DNA of 33,684 bases from an uncultured bacterium (GTDB lineage Bacteria > Planctomycetota > UBA8108 > UBA1146). The notes under the pieces were generated by a model, which saw only the letters and a list, made by a program, of their open reading frames with translations, did no database searches and had not been told where the DNA came from. The position numbers and the translations under genes were made by a program. The stretch lies in assembly GCA_937876125.1 (NCBI GenBank), contig CALEHF010000114.1, forward strand, positions 1-33,684, given 5' to 3'. Shown piece by piece: positions 9,240-17,353 of this stretch; position 1 is the first letter of the stretch, and every line of letters begins with the position of its first letter.

Positions 9240-9277
9240 CCCGTGTACCCTCGGCAGACCCGTGTACCGTTGGCAGA
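9240..9277. repeat. Two tandem 19-bp direct repeats in the aldolase leader
   Basis: The first copy is cccgtgtaccctcggcaga and the second differs at only two positions. The pair lies 37 bp upstream of the aldolase ATG and just downstream of the TATACT element. Tandem direct copies at such a place could be binding sites for a regulator. Confidence 0.6.
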
Positions 9278-9313
9278 GCTGCGCGGGGATTCCACACGCA
9301 GGAAAGGAGAGGG

Positions 9314-9946
9314 ATGACCCCTGAAGATTTTGTTCGATTCTTTCGGGAGGAGCGAGCGAGCGCGATTTTGCGGACTCCCCACGGAGACCGCGCCGTCCCC
9401 GCCATGCAGGCAGCGGCGCGAGCGGGATTCCGCGCGCTCGAGTTCACCCTGACGATCCCAAACGCCCTAGAAGCGATCGCAACCCTATCGGCCAACTCCG
9501 AGGTGGTTGTGGGCGCTGGCACCGTACTCACCGTCGAGCAAGCGCGGGAAGCGGTGGCGGCGGGAGCTCGCTTTCTCGTTTCCCCCGTGTGCGATGTGGA
9601 GGTGATCGAGGTCGCGGCCGAGCTCGGGGTCGCGATCATGCCCGGCTGCTTCACCCCGACCGAGATGCTCCGCGCGCACCGGGCCGGCGCCCCTCTGGTG
9701 AAGTTGTTCCCCAGCCCGGGGACGGGACCCAGCTTCGTTCGCGCGTGCCTCGGCCCCCTCCCGTTCCTGAAGATCGTCCCGACCAGCGGAGTCACCGGAG
9801 AGAACGCGGCCGAGTACCTCGCCGCCGGAGCACATGCCGTCGGATTTGTCGCTCCCCTCTTTCATCCGAGCGATATCGAAAGTGAACAGTACGGCAAAAT
9901 CGAGGAGCGCGGCCGCGCACTTCTCGCCGCAACGCGCGGACAGTGA
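9314..9946 (+). CDS. eda: KDPG/KHG aldolase (2-dehydro-3-deoxy-6-phosphogluconate / 4-hydroxy-2-oxoglutarate aldolase)
   Basis: A 210-residue class I aldolase, the usual length for Eda. The start is ATG 9314, preceded by AAGGAGAGGG. It cleaves KDPG to pyruvate and glyceraldehyde-3-phosphate (Entner-Doudoroff pathway and sugar-acid breakdown) in the cytoplasm. Visible hallmarks are the catalytic Glu (E43 in ALEFTLTIP), the GAGTVLT strand, the PGCFTPTEM loop, the Schiff-base lysine K130 in LVKLFPS, and the phosphate-binding TSGVTGENAAEYLAAGA region. It is first in a plus-strand operon with a UPF0173 hydrolase and two lipoproteins, 15 bp from the next gene. Substrate preference (KDPG, KHG or the galactonate analogue) cannot be told from sequence. 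Confidence 0.92.
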   Translation: MTPEDFVRFFREERASAILRTPHGDRAVPAMQAAARAGFRALEFTLTIPNALEAIATLSANSEVVVGAGTVLTVEQAREAVAAGARFLVSPVCDVEVIEVAAELGVAIMPGCFTPTEMLRAHRAGAPLVKLFPSPGTGPSFVRACLGPLPFLKIVPTSGVTGENAAEYLAAGAHAVGFVAPLFHPSDIESEQYGKIEERGRALLAATRGQ

Positions 9947-9961
9947 GGAAAGCGAGAGTTC

Positions 9962-10675
9962 ATGTCCTATCTCGGCAAAGACACCACCTTCACCTGGCTC
10001 GGCCATGCCACGTTCCTCATCGGAACCCCGAGCGGTCACAAAGTCATCGTCGACCCTTGGCTCGAGGGAAATCCCAAGTGCCCGAAGGAATACCATGACC
10101 CCGGCTCGATCGATTTGATCCTGCTCACCCACGGCCACTCCGATCACATCGCCGATGTTGTGCCCTTGGGGAAGAAGCACGGTTGCCCCGTGGTCACGAA
10201 CCCTGAGATCGCGCATTGGCTGAGGAAACAGGGGCTCGAAAACTTGATCGAGCTGAACAAGGGCGGAACGGTCGAAGCGTGCTCGCTGCAGATCACGATG
10301 ACCAACGCGCACCACTCCTCGGGGATCACCGACGGCGACAACATTGTCTACGGGGGAGAGCCGGCGGGGTTCATCGTCGAGACCGAGAACGAGTTTCGCT
10401 TCTACATCGCCGGGGACACCTGCGTGTTCGGCGACATGGCTCTCTTGCGCGAACTGCACAACCCCAGCCTCGCTATCCTTCCCATCGGCGACACCTACAC
10501 CATGGGGCCACGTGAGGCAGCGAAGGCAGCGAACCTGCTCGGCGTCCAGGTCGTGATCCCCTGTCACTACGGCACGTTCCCTGCGCTCCACGGCACACCC
10601 GAACAGATGCGGGATGCGCTCGGGCGGTTGCAGGTCCAGGTTGTCGATCTCGAGCCGGGGCAGACTCTCGAATGA
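9962..10675 (+). CDS. UPF0173 / UlaG-like metallo-beta-lactamase-fold hydrolase
   Basis: A 237-residue cytoplasmic metal-dependent hydrolase, near the usual UPF0173 length. The family hallmarks are an N-terminal WLGHATFLI strand, a DPWLEGNP loop, the metal-binding H57-x-H59-x-D61-H62 (THGHSDH), a further AHHSSG histidine pair, GDT with its bridging Asp, and a C-terminal PCHYGTFP. Relatives include the L-ascorbate-6-phosphate lactonase UlaG; the UPF0173 substrate is not known. Its ATG lies 15 bp after the aldolase stop, and its own stop overlaps the next start (ATGA). Location with an aldolase fits sugar-acid or lactone chemistry, but that is inference. Confidence 0.88.
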   Translation: MSYLGKDTTFTWLGHATFLIGTPSGHKVIVDPWLEGNPKCPKEYHDPGSIDLILLTHGHSDHIADVVPLGKKHGCPVVTNPEIAHWLRKQGLENLIELNKGGTVEACSLQITMTNAHHSSGITDGDNIVYGGEPAGFIVETENEFRFYIAGDTCVFGDMALLRELHNPSLAILPIGDTYTMGPREAAKAANLLGVQVVIPCHYGTFPALHGTPEQMRDALGRLQVQVVDLEPGQTLE

Positions 10676-12834
10676 GTCAGTCCTCGATCCAGAAGGCGAT
10701 CTTCCTGGTCTGCGCCTCCGTCTTCACATTGCTCAGTGTAGGCTGCCAAACCGTCGGTCCCGCTCAACAGTCAAAGCTGCCTCTTCTCACAGAAATTGGC
10801 GATGAGACGCGCATCGACCACAGCGTGCGCGTCGCCCCCGGCGTCTACTACGCCGAAGACCTCGACAACAACGCCGCGATCACCATCGTCGCCAACAACG
10901 TGACACTCGATCTGACCGGCGTGGTGCTGGTCGGCGCGGAAAGCAGCATCGATCCCGATGCGTTTCACGGCGTCGCAATTCGCGCGGAGGGGGTCTCCGG
11001 GCTGCGGATCCTCGGTGGAACCGTGCGTGGCTACCGTGTCGCGATCGAAGTGATCGGTGGCACCGGACATTCCATCGAACGGTGCGATCTTTCTGGCAAC
11101 TTTCGCCAGCGGCTGAAGAGCACGCCCGATGCCGAGGCATCGAGTGACTGGCTCTGGCCCCACGAAAACGATGACGACGAGTGGTCGAAGCGCTACGGCG
11201 CGGGACTTCACTTGAAGTCGGTTCGCAACTCCTCGGTGACCGATGTCACCGTGCGCGCGGGGCAGAACGGAATCATCCTGAACCGCTCTTCTGCGATTAC
11301 CGTCAGCGGCTGCGACGCGTCTTTCTTGTCTGGTTGGGGGCTCGCGCTCTGGCGCACGACCGACTCGATCATCGAGAAGAATCGTTTCGACTACTGCGTG
11401 CGCGGCTACAGCCACGGGATTTACGCACGCGGCCAGGATTCGGCGGGGATCCTCGTCTTCGAGCAATCTTCGAGAAACACTTTCCGCGCAAACAGTGGCA
11501 CCCACAGCGGCGACGGCTTCTTCCTCTTTGCCGGAAACGAAACGCTGAAGGAAACCGGGGAAGGCGGTTCGAACGACAATCTTGTGACCCAGAATGACTT
11601 CTCCCATGCCGTGGCGAACTCGATCGAGGCGACCTTCTCCACCGGCAATCGATTCGAGCAGAACCGGTTGGATGGGAGCAACTACGGGGTTTGGGCCGGA
11701 TACTCTTCCCTGTCAACCTTCCGAGGGAACCGGATCGGCGAGAACTCCATCGCCGGGATCGCGATCGAGCACGGTTCCAACAATGTCATCGTCGACAACC
11801 ACTTCAACGACAATCCCATCGGCGTCTCGCTCTGGTGGGACGAAGACCCTGCCCTCAGGGTGAGTGAGTTCGCAAAGCGAAGGTCCACCGAGTCGCGCGA
11901 CAATCACATCGTGCGCAACACGTTCGATGGGGACGTGGTTGCGATCGAGCTTCGAGACGCCGAGAACACCATCGTGGGAGAGAACATCTTCACGGGTACG
12001 GCCCAAACTCTGGTTCGAGAGGGTCGTGGGTCGGTATCAGAGCCGAACCAGAAGTGGCCCCTTGGATCCGTGTGGCCGCCGAGTGCACCGATAAACATTG
12101 AAGGCGCGGGACGAGAACGGATTTTCATCGACGAGTGGGGACCCTACCCCTATGCCGGTGACCGAGAGCTGCGCGCCTGGCCCTCGACCCTCGAAGGGGT
12201 TTCTGCGGGAAGAGTGCACTTGCTCGGCCCCGGGCTCGAATTCTCCATTGATGCGATCGCCGGCGCGATCGAGCTCTCGGCACGATCGGGAAGGCTCCCG
12301 ACCACAATCCAGGTGAGTCCGCGAGCCGGTACGACCGGGGTGATTCCCTTCACCTTCGTGGTGATGACCGAAGACGGAGAGGTCACCGTGCGCGGAACCT
12401 TGCTCGCTCTCCTCTGGGAGGTCGAGTACCGAGGCTGGGAAGCGGTCGGCGCCTATGACCCACCCGGGGACTGGCAGATTGTGCGCGCGACCGCGCCGCT
12501 CGCCAAGGAATCGCGCGCCAACCTCGACCTCAAGATCGGTGGCGGCGCTCCCGCCGACGGAGTTCCGTCCGATCACTTCGCGATCGTGGCAACCAGCACC
12601 TTCACTGTGCCTGCCGGCCGCTACCGGGTGAAGGTCGTCTCCGACGACGGCGTGCGCGTGCGTCTCGACGACACCATAATCCACGAAGATTGGACCTGGC
12701 ATCCGACCCGCACCCAGAGCATCGAGGTCGAGCTCGACAGCACCCCCCATCGCTTCGAAGTCGAGCACTTCGAGATCGACGGGCACGCGACTCTCGGCGT
12801 GACTCTCACCCCGATTTTGAAAGATCTCCGGTGA
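10672..12834 (+). CDS. Lipoprotein with right-handed beta-helix (NosD-like) and C-terminal PA14-like domain
   Basis: A 720-residue exported protein. The ATG overlaps the preceding stop (ATGA), implying translational coupling. The signal peptide ends in a lipobox (LLSVGC, C25). From about residue 50 to 470, repeated short turns rich in Asn/Gly ('NTIVGENIFTG', 'NVIVDNHFNDNPIGVSLW') form a parallel beta-helix as in NosD/CASH-type proteins, which often bind or cleave polysaccharides. The last 160 residues resemble a PA14 domain ('AGRYRVKVVSDDGVRVRLDD', then a WHPTR turn), a carbohydrate-binding beta-barrel. No catalytic acid triad could be assigned. Likely an envelope glycan-binding or glycan-degrading protein. 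Confidence 0.82.
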   Translation: MSQSSIQKAIFLVCASVFTLLSVGCQTVGPAQQSKLPLLTEIGDETRIDHSVRVAPGVYYAEDLDNNAAITIVANNVTLDLTGVVLVGAESSIDPDAFHGVAIRAEGVSGLRILGGTVRGYRVAIEVIGGTGHSIERCDLSGNFRQRLKSTPDAEASSDWLWPHENDDDEWSKRYGAGLHLKSVRNSSVTDVTVRAGQNGIILNRSSAITVSGCDASFLSGWGLALWRTTDSIIEKNRFDYCVRGYSHGIYARGQDSAGILVFEQSSRNTFRANSGTHSGDGFFLFAGNETLKETGEGGSNDNLVTQNDFSHAVANSIEATFSTGNRFEQNRLDGSNYGVWAGYSSLSTFRGNRIGENSIAGIAIEHGSNNVIVDNHFNDNPIGVSLWWDEDPALRVSEFAKRRSTESRDNHIVRNTFDGDVVAIELRDAENTIVGENIFTGTAQTLVREGRGSVSEPNQKWPLGSVWPPSAPINIEGAGRERIFIDEWGPYPYAGDRELRAWPSTLEGVSAGRVHLLGPGLEFSIDAIAGAIELSARSGRLPTTIQVSPRAGTTGVIPFTFVVMTEDGEVTVRGTLLALLWEVEYRGWEAVGAYDPPGDWQIVRATAPLAKESRANLDLKIGGGAPADGVPSDHFAIVATSTFTVPAGRYRVKVVSDDGVRVRLDDTIIHEDWTWHPTRTQSIEVELDSTPHRFEVEHFEIDGHATLGVTLTPILKDLR

Positions 12835-13970
12835 TGGGCCGGCTGTTCCCGACCATGCTCTTGGCGAGTGCGCTTTGCCTCTTCGTGGGGTGTGGTCTCC
12901 AAACCCACCGGGCAGTCCCGATCCAGAAGGCGCTCTGGGTGAAGCGTTGGGACTACCTCACCGCCGACCAAGTCCGGGCTGCGATCGATCGCGCCGCCGA
13001 TGCCGGTTTCGATACCGTCTTCTTCCAGGTGCGGGGAAATGGAACGGTGTTCTACAAATCGAAGATCGAGCCTTGGGCGGAAGAGTTCGGGCACCAGGAT
13101 CCAGGCTTCGATCCGCTCGAGGTCGCGTGCACCCGAGCACGCGCCCGAGGAATCGCCCTCCACGCGTGGGTGAACGCCCTGGCCGGTTGGCGCGGCGCGG
13201 AACCGCCGCCGGTCAAAATCGGGCAGCTCTACACAACCCACCCGGAGTGGTTCCTGTACGACGCAGAAGCGGAGCGAGAGCCGCTCAACCGCGAGTACGT
13301 TCAGCTCAATCCTTGTTGGCCCGAGGCGAGAGCTCACGTCGTTTCTGTGATCGAAGAGATCGTCACCCAGTACGACGTCGCTGGCATCCACCTCGATTAC
13401 ATTCGATTCCTGGGTGACTTCCGAGAGGAGGGGAAAGACTACCCCTTCGACCCGACGACTCTCCTCGCCTACGAGCAAGCGGGCGGAAAGGCGCCGGCGG
13501 AGGAACCAGAGAAGTGGAATCAGTGGCGAACGGAGTGCGTGACGAGCCTCGTGAAAGAGATTCGAGGCGCGATGATCACCGCGAAGCCGAATGCGCTGCT
13601 CACCGCAGCGGTGTTCGCGACTCCCGAGGTTGCCCTCGCCACCCAGCAAGACTGGGTGCGCTGGTTGCGACGCGGCTGGATCGACGCTGCCGTCCCCATG
13701 ATCTACTCAGAGAGCGACGAGGCGTTCGAACGGAAGCTCCGCGAGTGTCTCGCGGTCGCGCCGGGGGAGAGTGTGATCGCAGGGGTCGGTGTCTATCGGC
13801 AGACCGACCCGGAGCAGTTTGTGCGCCAAATGGTTTTCGCTCGCGAGAGCGGTGCGGCCGGGGTGGCGCTCTACGACTACTCCAGCTTCTACGACCCCGA
13901 AACTCCGTGTCCGCGCCCCAGGATCCACACCGAGCTCCGCGGAGCGCGACTCGCGATACTGAACGAGTAG
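12834..13970 (+). CDS. GHL10-family glycoside-hydrolase-like lipoprotein
   Basis: A 378-residue exported protein. ATG 12834 overlaps the upstream stop as TGATG, so a longer in-frame extension into the previous gene is rejected. The signal peptide ends in the lipobox LFVGC (C20). The body is a TIM-barrel of the GHL10 / DUF187 (YngK-like) type: 'ALWVKRWDYLTADQVRAAID', 'GFDTVFFQVRGNG', 'HAWVNALAGW', and the family hallmark 'AGIHLDYIRF' holding the presumed catalytic Asp. Later strands include 'WIDAAVPMIYSES' and 'GVGVY'. The family is predicted to act on glycans, but its substrate is unproven. As the last gene of the aldolase operon it may release sugars handled by the upstream enzymes. Confidence 0.85.
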   Translation: MGRLFPTMLLASALCLFVGCGLQTHRAVPIQKALWVKRWDYLTADQVRAAIDRAADAGFDTVFFQVRGNGTVFYKSKIEPWAEEFGHQDPGFDPLEVACTRARARGIALHAWVNALAGWRGAEPPPVKIGQLYTTHPEWFLYDAEAEREPLNREYVQLNPCWPEARAHVVSVIEEIVTQYDVAGIHLDYIRFLGDFREEGKDYPFDPTTLLAYEQAGGKAPAEEPEKWNQWRTECVTSLVKEIRGAMITAKPNALLTAAVFATPEVALATQQDWVRWLRRGWIDAAVPMIYSESDEAFERKLRECLAVAPGESVIAGVGVYRQTDPEQFVRQMVFARESGAAGVALYDYSSFYDPETPCPRPRIHTELRGARLAILNE

Positions 13971-13995
13971 TCGCTCGATCTCCGCGGAACCGGGG

Positions 13996-14433
13996 TCATG
14001 ACTCTCGATCCGCGAGCGCGCAAACCTCCGTGTAGTAGTCCTCCTCGGAGAGCCCGAGCAAGGTCGCACCGAACTCTTCCGCTTCTTCGTGAGTCGCAAT
14101 CTCGCCGTAGTTGATCGAGACCATGTGGTAGACCGCGAGCATCACCACGGCGCTGTCATCGCCTGAATATCGGGGGTGGAGCGTGATCTGCCACGCCCCC
14201 ACCGGGGATCCGGGCACCGGCGTGGCGAATCCGAACTCTCCGGCGCGCAGAGACTCCGAGTCGAACACGATCGACGTCGGCCAGCGCGTCACCTCGGGGT
14301 CGTTGAGGATCAACTCGAGGGTCGGGCGATCGATCGTCCCGTAGAGCTCGCGCGCGGCATGCGCCTTCATTGAAACATGACCGCGGAGAGCCTCGCGGGC
14401 GTCCTCTTCTGTCAAACGACGTTCACCCTCCAT
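13996..14433 (-). CDS. Conserved-looking hypothetical protein, 145 aa
   Basis: Not recognised. The ATG at 14433 follows a GGAGAG ribosome site, and codon choice matches the neighbouring genes. The protein is acidic, soluble-looking and without a signal peptide or membrane helix. It opens with a Glu/Arg-rich helix, has a central 'GAWQITLHPRYSGDD' strand region, and ends in helices containing 'THEEAEEFGATLLGLSEEDY'. It converges on the GHL10 gene (25 bp between stops) and lies 68 bp downstream of the octaheme cytochrome gene on the same strand, so it could be the last gene of that operon. Confidence 0.65.
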   Translation of the reverse strand: MEGERRLTEEDAREALRGHVSMKAHAARELYGTIDRPTLELILNDPEVTRWPTSIVFDSESLRAGEFGFATPVPGSPVGAWQITLHPRYSGDDSAVVMLAVYHMVSINYGEIATHEEAEEFGATLLGLSEEDYYTEVCALADRES

Positions 14434-14501
14434 CGGCTCTCCTCTCGGGCTTCATCTGAAACACCGCTGACATGCTGCCATCCGCCTCACCCGGGTGCAC
14501 C

Positions 14502-15977
14502 TCACTCCTCCTTCTTCTCGCCATCCTTCGCGTAGCGATCCTGGAACTCCTTGCGTGCCTTGTCGCGACGCGCCTTCTCCTCGGGGTCCATCCCTCCGAT
14601 GAACCAACGGTGATCCTCCGTAGAGAGAATCCGATCGAGACCGGCGCGGAGTTTCTCCGCCGCGGCATTCTGGGCTGGGTTGTCGGAGTGTTTCCCCTTC
14701 TCGATCAGCTCTTCGAGCTCGGGAATGAACTTCGAATAGAAGTGCTTCGCCACTTCGTAGGTGCCGTGCCAGTGGGTGTAGTCGGGGCCCATCATCGAGA
14801 CTCCGTGCCGTGCGCGGCGCCCCTCGTGATGCCAGATTTCGAACCAGGTGAAGTCGATCGGGTTCGAGAACTTCACCGGGCGCAGGAGCGGCTGAGCCAG
14901 GGCGTACAGCTCGAGACCCGGCTTCGCGAACTTGTTGTTGTAGAGTTTGACCAGCTCATCGTACTGCACGTAGAAGTTGTCCACCCAGCTCTCGTTGTGG
15001 CAGCTCAGGCAGACATCCTTCATTTGATTGCGGCGCGCCTGCCACGGAACGTTCGCTCCGGGGAGTCCAAGCTTCTTGTCGGAGACCTCGGGTCGGATGG
15101 AGACCGCGGGGCGGTTGTTCCAGCTGATCCGCATCCCGACGTCGTGGGTGACCGACTGGTTCTTGGTCGCCGACATATGGCAGGTCGCGCAGGTGGGAGC
15201 CGCGGAGTAGTCTTCGCCGACGATCCACTTCGGAGAGTCGAGATTCATCTTGTCGATGTTCGCGCGGAACGCGACGCCGTGCTTCGACTCCTCGTAGATC
15301 TCCTTCTGCGGGTGATCCGGACCCATGTGGCACTTCCCACAGTTTTCGGGCTGGCGTGCCTGAGCGGCTGAGAACGCGTGACGGCTATGACACGCGGTGC
15401 AAGACCCCTCCGAACCGTCAGGATTGATGCGGCCGATCCCGGTGTTTGGCCAGGTCGCGGGATCCAGACTCCCGTCAGGGAGAACCTTCACTTCGGATCC
15501 GTGGCACTGCCAACAGCCGCTCACCGCAGCGGCGGAGACCCCGCCGGGGAACATCGCGGTGATGAACCCAGAGTTTCCTTCGACTACTTCAGCGAGAATA
15601 TTGTCGAGCGAGCCGAGGATGCGTCCCGCCTTCGAGTGGTGAGACGACGTGAACTCCTCGACCTCTTTCGAGTGGCAACGACCGCAATCCTTGGGACTGA
15701 CGATCACCGAAATCTGCTGCCCGTAGTGAAGGAAGGCGTCGGAGTCTTCCGGTTGCGCGGAGTGGCATTCGAAACAACCGACGTTGCCGCGGTAGTGCTT
15801 GCTCGTCCCCCACTGCTGGTAGAGCGACGGGTTCTGCTTCGCATGGCACGTGAGACACTCGGCGGTTTGCTCCGACATTTCCCGCGGCCCAAAAATCTGC
15901 GCATCGCTCGAAGTGCTTGCGGCCAAAACCCAGAGGGCTGTGAGCAGCAGTGTTCCGAGAATCGGTTTCCTCTTCAT
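14502..15977 (-). CDS. Octaheme cytochrome c of the hydroxylamine oxidoreductase (HAO) family
   Basis: A 491-residue periplasmic protein with a Sec signal peptide (about 1-26); the ATG follows AGAGGACGAG. It has eight CxxCH haem sites in order: CLTCH (41-45), CFECH, CGRCH, CWQCH, CTACH, CGKCH, CATCH and CLSCH. The fourth (GCWQCHG) matches the usual place of the active-site haem in HAO-type octahaem enzymes. Near the C-terminus lies MMGPDYTHWHG (Y400), in the region where true HAO carries its P460-cross-linking tyrosine; an alignment is needed to say whether this is that residue. Relatives oxidise hydroxylamine or hydrazine, or reduce nitrite/hydroxylamine. The NrfC/NrfD-like partners upstream suggest electron exchange with quinones and therefore a reductive role, which is inference. 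Confidence 0.85.
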   Translation of the reverse strand: MKRKPILGTLLLTALWVLAASTSSDAQIFGPREMSEQTAECLTCHAKQNPSLYQQWGTSKHYRGNVGCFECHSAQPEDSDAFLHYGQQISVIVSPKDCGRCHSKEVEEFTSSHHSKAGRILGSLDNILAEVVEGNSGFITAMFPGGVSAAAVSGCWQCHGSEVKVLPDGSLDPATWPNTGIGRINPDGSEGSCTACHSRHAFSAAQARQPENCGKCHMGPDHPQKEIYEESKHGVAFRANIDKMNLDSPKWIVGEDYSAAPTCATCHMSATKNQSVTHDVGMRISWNNRPAVSIRPEVSDKKLGLPGANVPWQARRNQMKDVCLSCHNESWVDNFYVQYDELVKLYNNKFAKPGLELYALAQPLLRPVKFSNPIDFTWFEIWHHEGRRARHGVSMMGPDYTHWHGTYEVAKHFYSKFIPELEELIEKGKHSDNPAQNAAAEKLRAGLDRILSTEDHRWFIGGMDPEEKARRDKARKEFQDRYAKDGEKKEE

Positions 15978-16042
15978 CTCGTCCTCTTTCTTTCTTGCCC
16001 ATATGACGGCGTCAGGAGCGGCGGGCGATCGCGACGGAAAGA

Positions 16043-17353
16043 CTACTTTGGTTCAGGGATTCCGTTCCGATCAGAGCGCAGCTCTCCCGTAAGTACTGGC
16101 ACCGTGACCCGTACGAGGATGGTGTAGATCAATAATCCGCCCGCCCAGATCCCGAGGCAAACCAAGGTCTCATTGAGGGTCGGGGTGTACTCGACGATTT
16201 CGCCGAGGGGGGTCGGCACGAAGCCGGGGACGATGAGGCCCATCCCCTTCTCGATCCAAATGCCAAGGATCATCAGGACGCACGCGACGTTGAGACGCGT
16301 CACGTTTTCTCTCCCGGGCAGGTAGAGAAGGGTGATCGCGGTCAAATTCATCGCGATCGAGGTCCAGATCCACGGCACCAGACCGTAGAAGCCTTCGAGG
16401 CCGAAGAAGAGGTACTTCGCGGACGCGGCGTGCGCGCTGTCTGTGTAAAACTCTGTGAACAGCTCGCTCCCGAGCAAGAACAGGTGAATCGTCAGCGCTA
16501 CGGTCACGACATTTCGGAGCGTTTGCAGCGCCTGCTTGGGAACCTGATAGGCGGTCGCTCGCCGGATGACTTGCACCGTGAGGATCAGGAACGCCGGCCC
16601 GGCTGCGAATGCCGAAGCGAGGAACCGGGGCGCGACCACCGCGCTGTTCCAGAAGGGGCGTGCGACGAGACCGGAGTAGAGGAACGCGGTCACCGTGTGG
16701 ATGCTCACCGCCCAGAAGATCGCAAGGAACACGAACGGAATGTAGAAGAGTCGGCTGGGCTTGCGCCCCTGGTACGCGCAGAAGATCAGGTACCCGCAAA
16801 TGTGCACGTTGAGGAGCAGGTATCCGTTCAGGACCAAGACGTCCCAGGTCAGCATTGAGATCGGCCAGTTGAACCTGAGGAACAGGTGGTGAAACCGATC
16901 GGGGCGACCGAGATCGACGGTGACGAACATGAGGCACATGATGATGGAGGAGACCGCGAGGAGCTCTCCGAAGATCACCAGGTCGTGCAGCTCTTTGCTT
17001 TTGTAGATGTAGACCGGAATCACCAACATCACAGCCGCGGCGGCCATGCCGACGAGGAAGGTGAAGTTCGCAATGTACATCCCCCACGAGACTTGATCGG
17101 TCATCCCAGTTGTGACAAGTCCCGAGACGAACTGCTTGCAGTATGCGTTCAATCCGAGGAGCGCGACGACCGTCAAGCCGAGCATCCACAGGTGATAGGT
17201 CCGGTTCCCGACGAAGCTCAGACGAAAGCATCGGAACAAGAAGACCCCGTACTCCTTCGCGCCCGCGGCCCAGCGTTCGCGAGTGCTCTCGGGCGTTGCT
17301 GCCGGCCTAGTCGAGGTTGCCGGGCCAGAGGGAGGCGCGTGACTCTGCATCAT
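16043..17353 (-). CDS. nrfD: NrfD/PsrC-family quinone-interacting membrane subunit
   Basis: A polytopic membrane protein of about 436 residues with roughly ten hydrophobic helices. It exchanges electrons with membrane quinols and passes them to an iron-sulphur partner. Family features are 'WGMYIANFTFLVGMAAAAVMLV' type helices, 'LGRPDRFHHLFLRFNWPISMLTWDV', and a C-terminal 'WIEKGMGLIVPGFVPTPLGEI' as in the ActC/NrfD/HmeC branch. Two adjacent ATGs (17353 and 17350) overlap the stop of the ferredoxin gene, behind GAGGGGGG; either could be used. It sits directly after the Fe-S protein and 65 bp before the octaheme cytochrome. The symbol denotes the family, not proven orthology to enterobacterial NrfD. 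Confidence 0.88.
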   Translation of the reverse strand: MMQSHAPPSGPATSTRPAATPESTRERWAAGAKEYGVFLFRCFRLSFVGNRTYHLWMLGLTVVALLGLNAYCKQFVSGLVTTGMTDQVSWGMYIANFTFLVGMAAAAVMLVIPVYIYKSKELHDLVIFGELLAVSSIIMCLMFVTVDLGRPDRFHHLFLRFNWPISMLTWDVLVLNGYLLLNVHICGYLIFCAYQGRKPSRLFYIPFVFLAIFWAVSIHTVTAFLYSGLVARPFWNSAVVAPRFLASAFAAGPAFLILTVQVIRRATAYQVPKQALQTLRNVVTVALTIHLFLLGSELFTEFYTDSAHAASAKYLFFGLEGFYGLVPWIWTSIAMNLTAITLLYLPGRENVTRLNVACVLMILGIWIEKGMGLIVPGFVPTPLGEIVEYTPTLNETLVCLGIWAGGLLIYTILVRVTVPVLTGELRSDRNGIPEPK

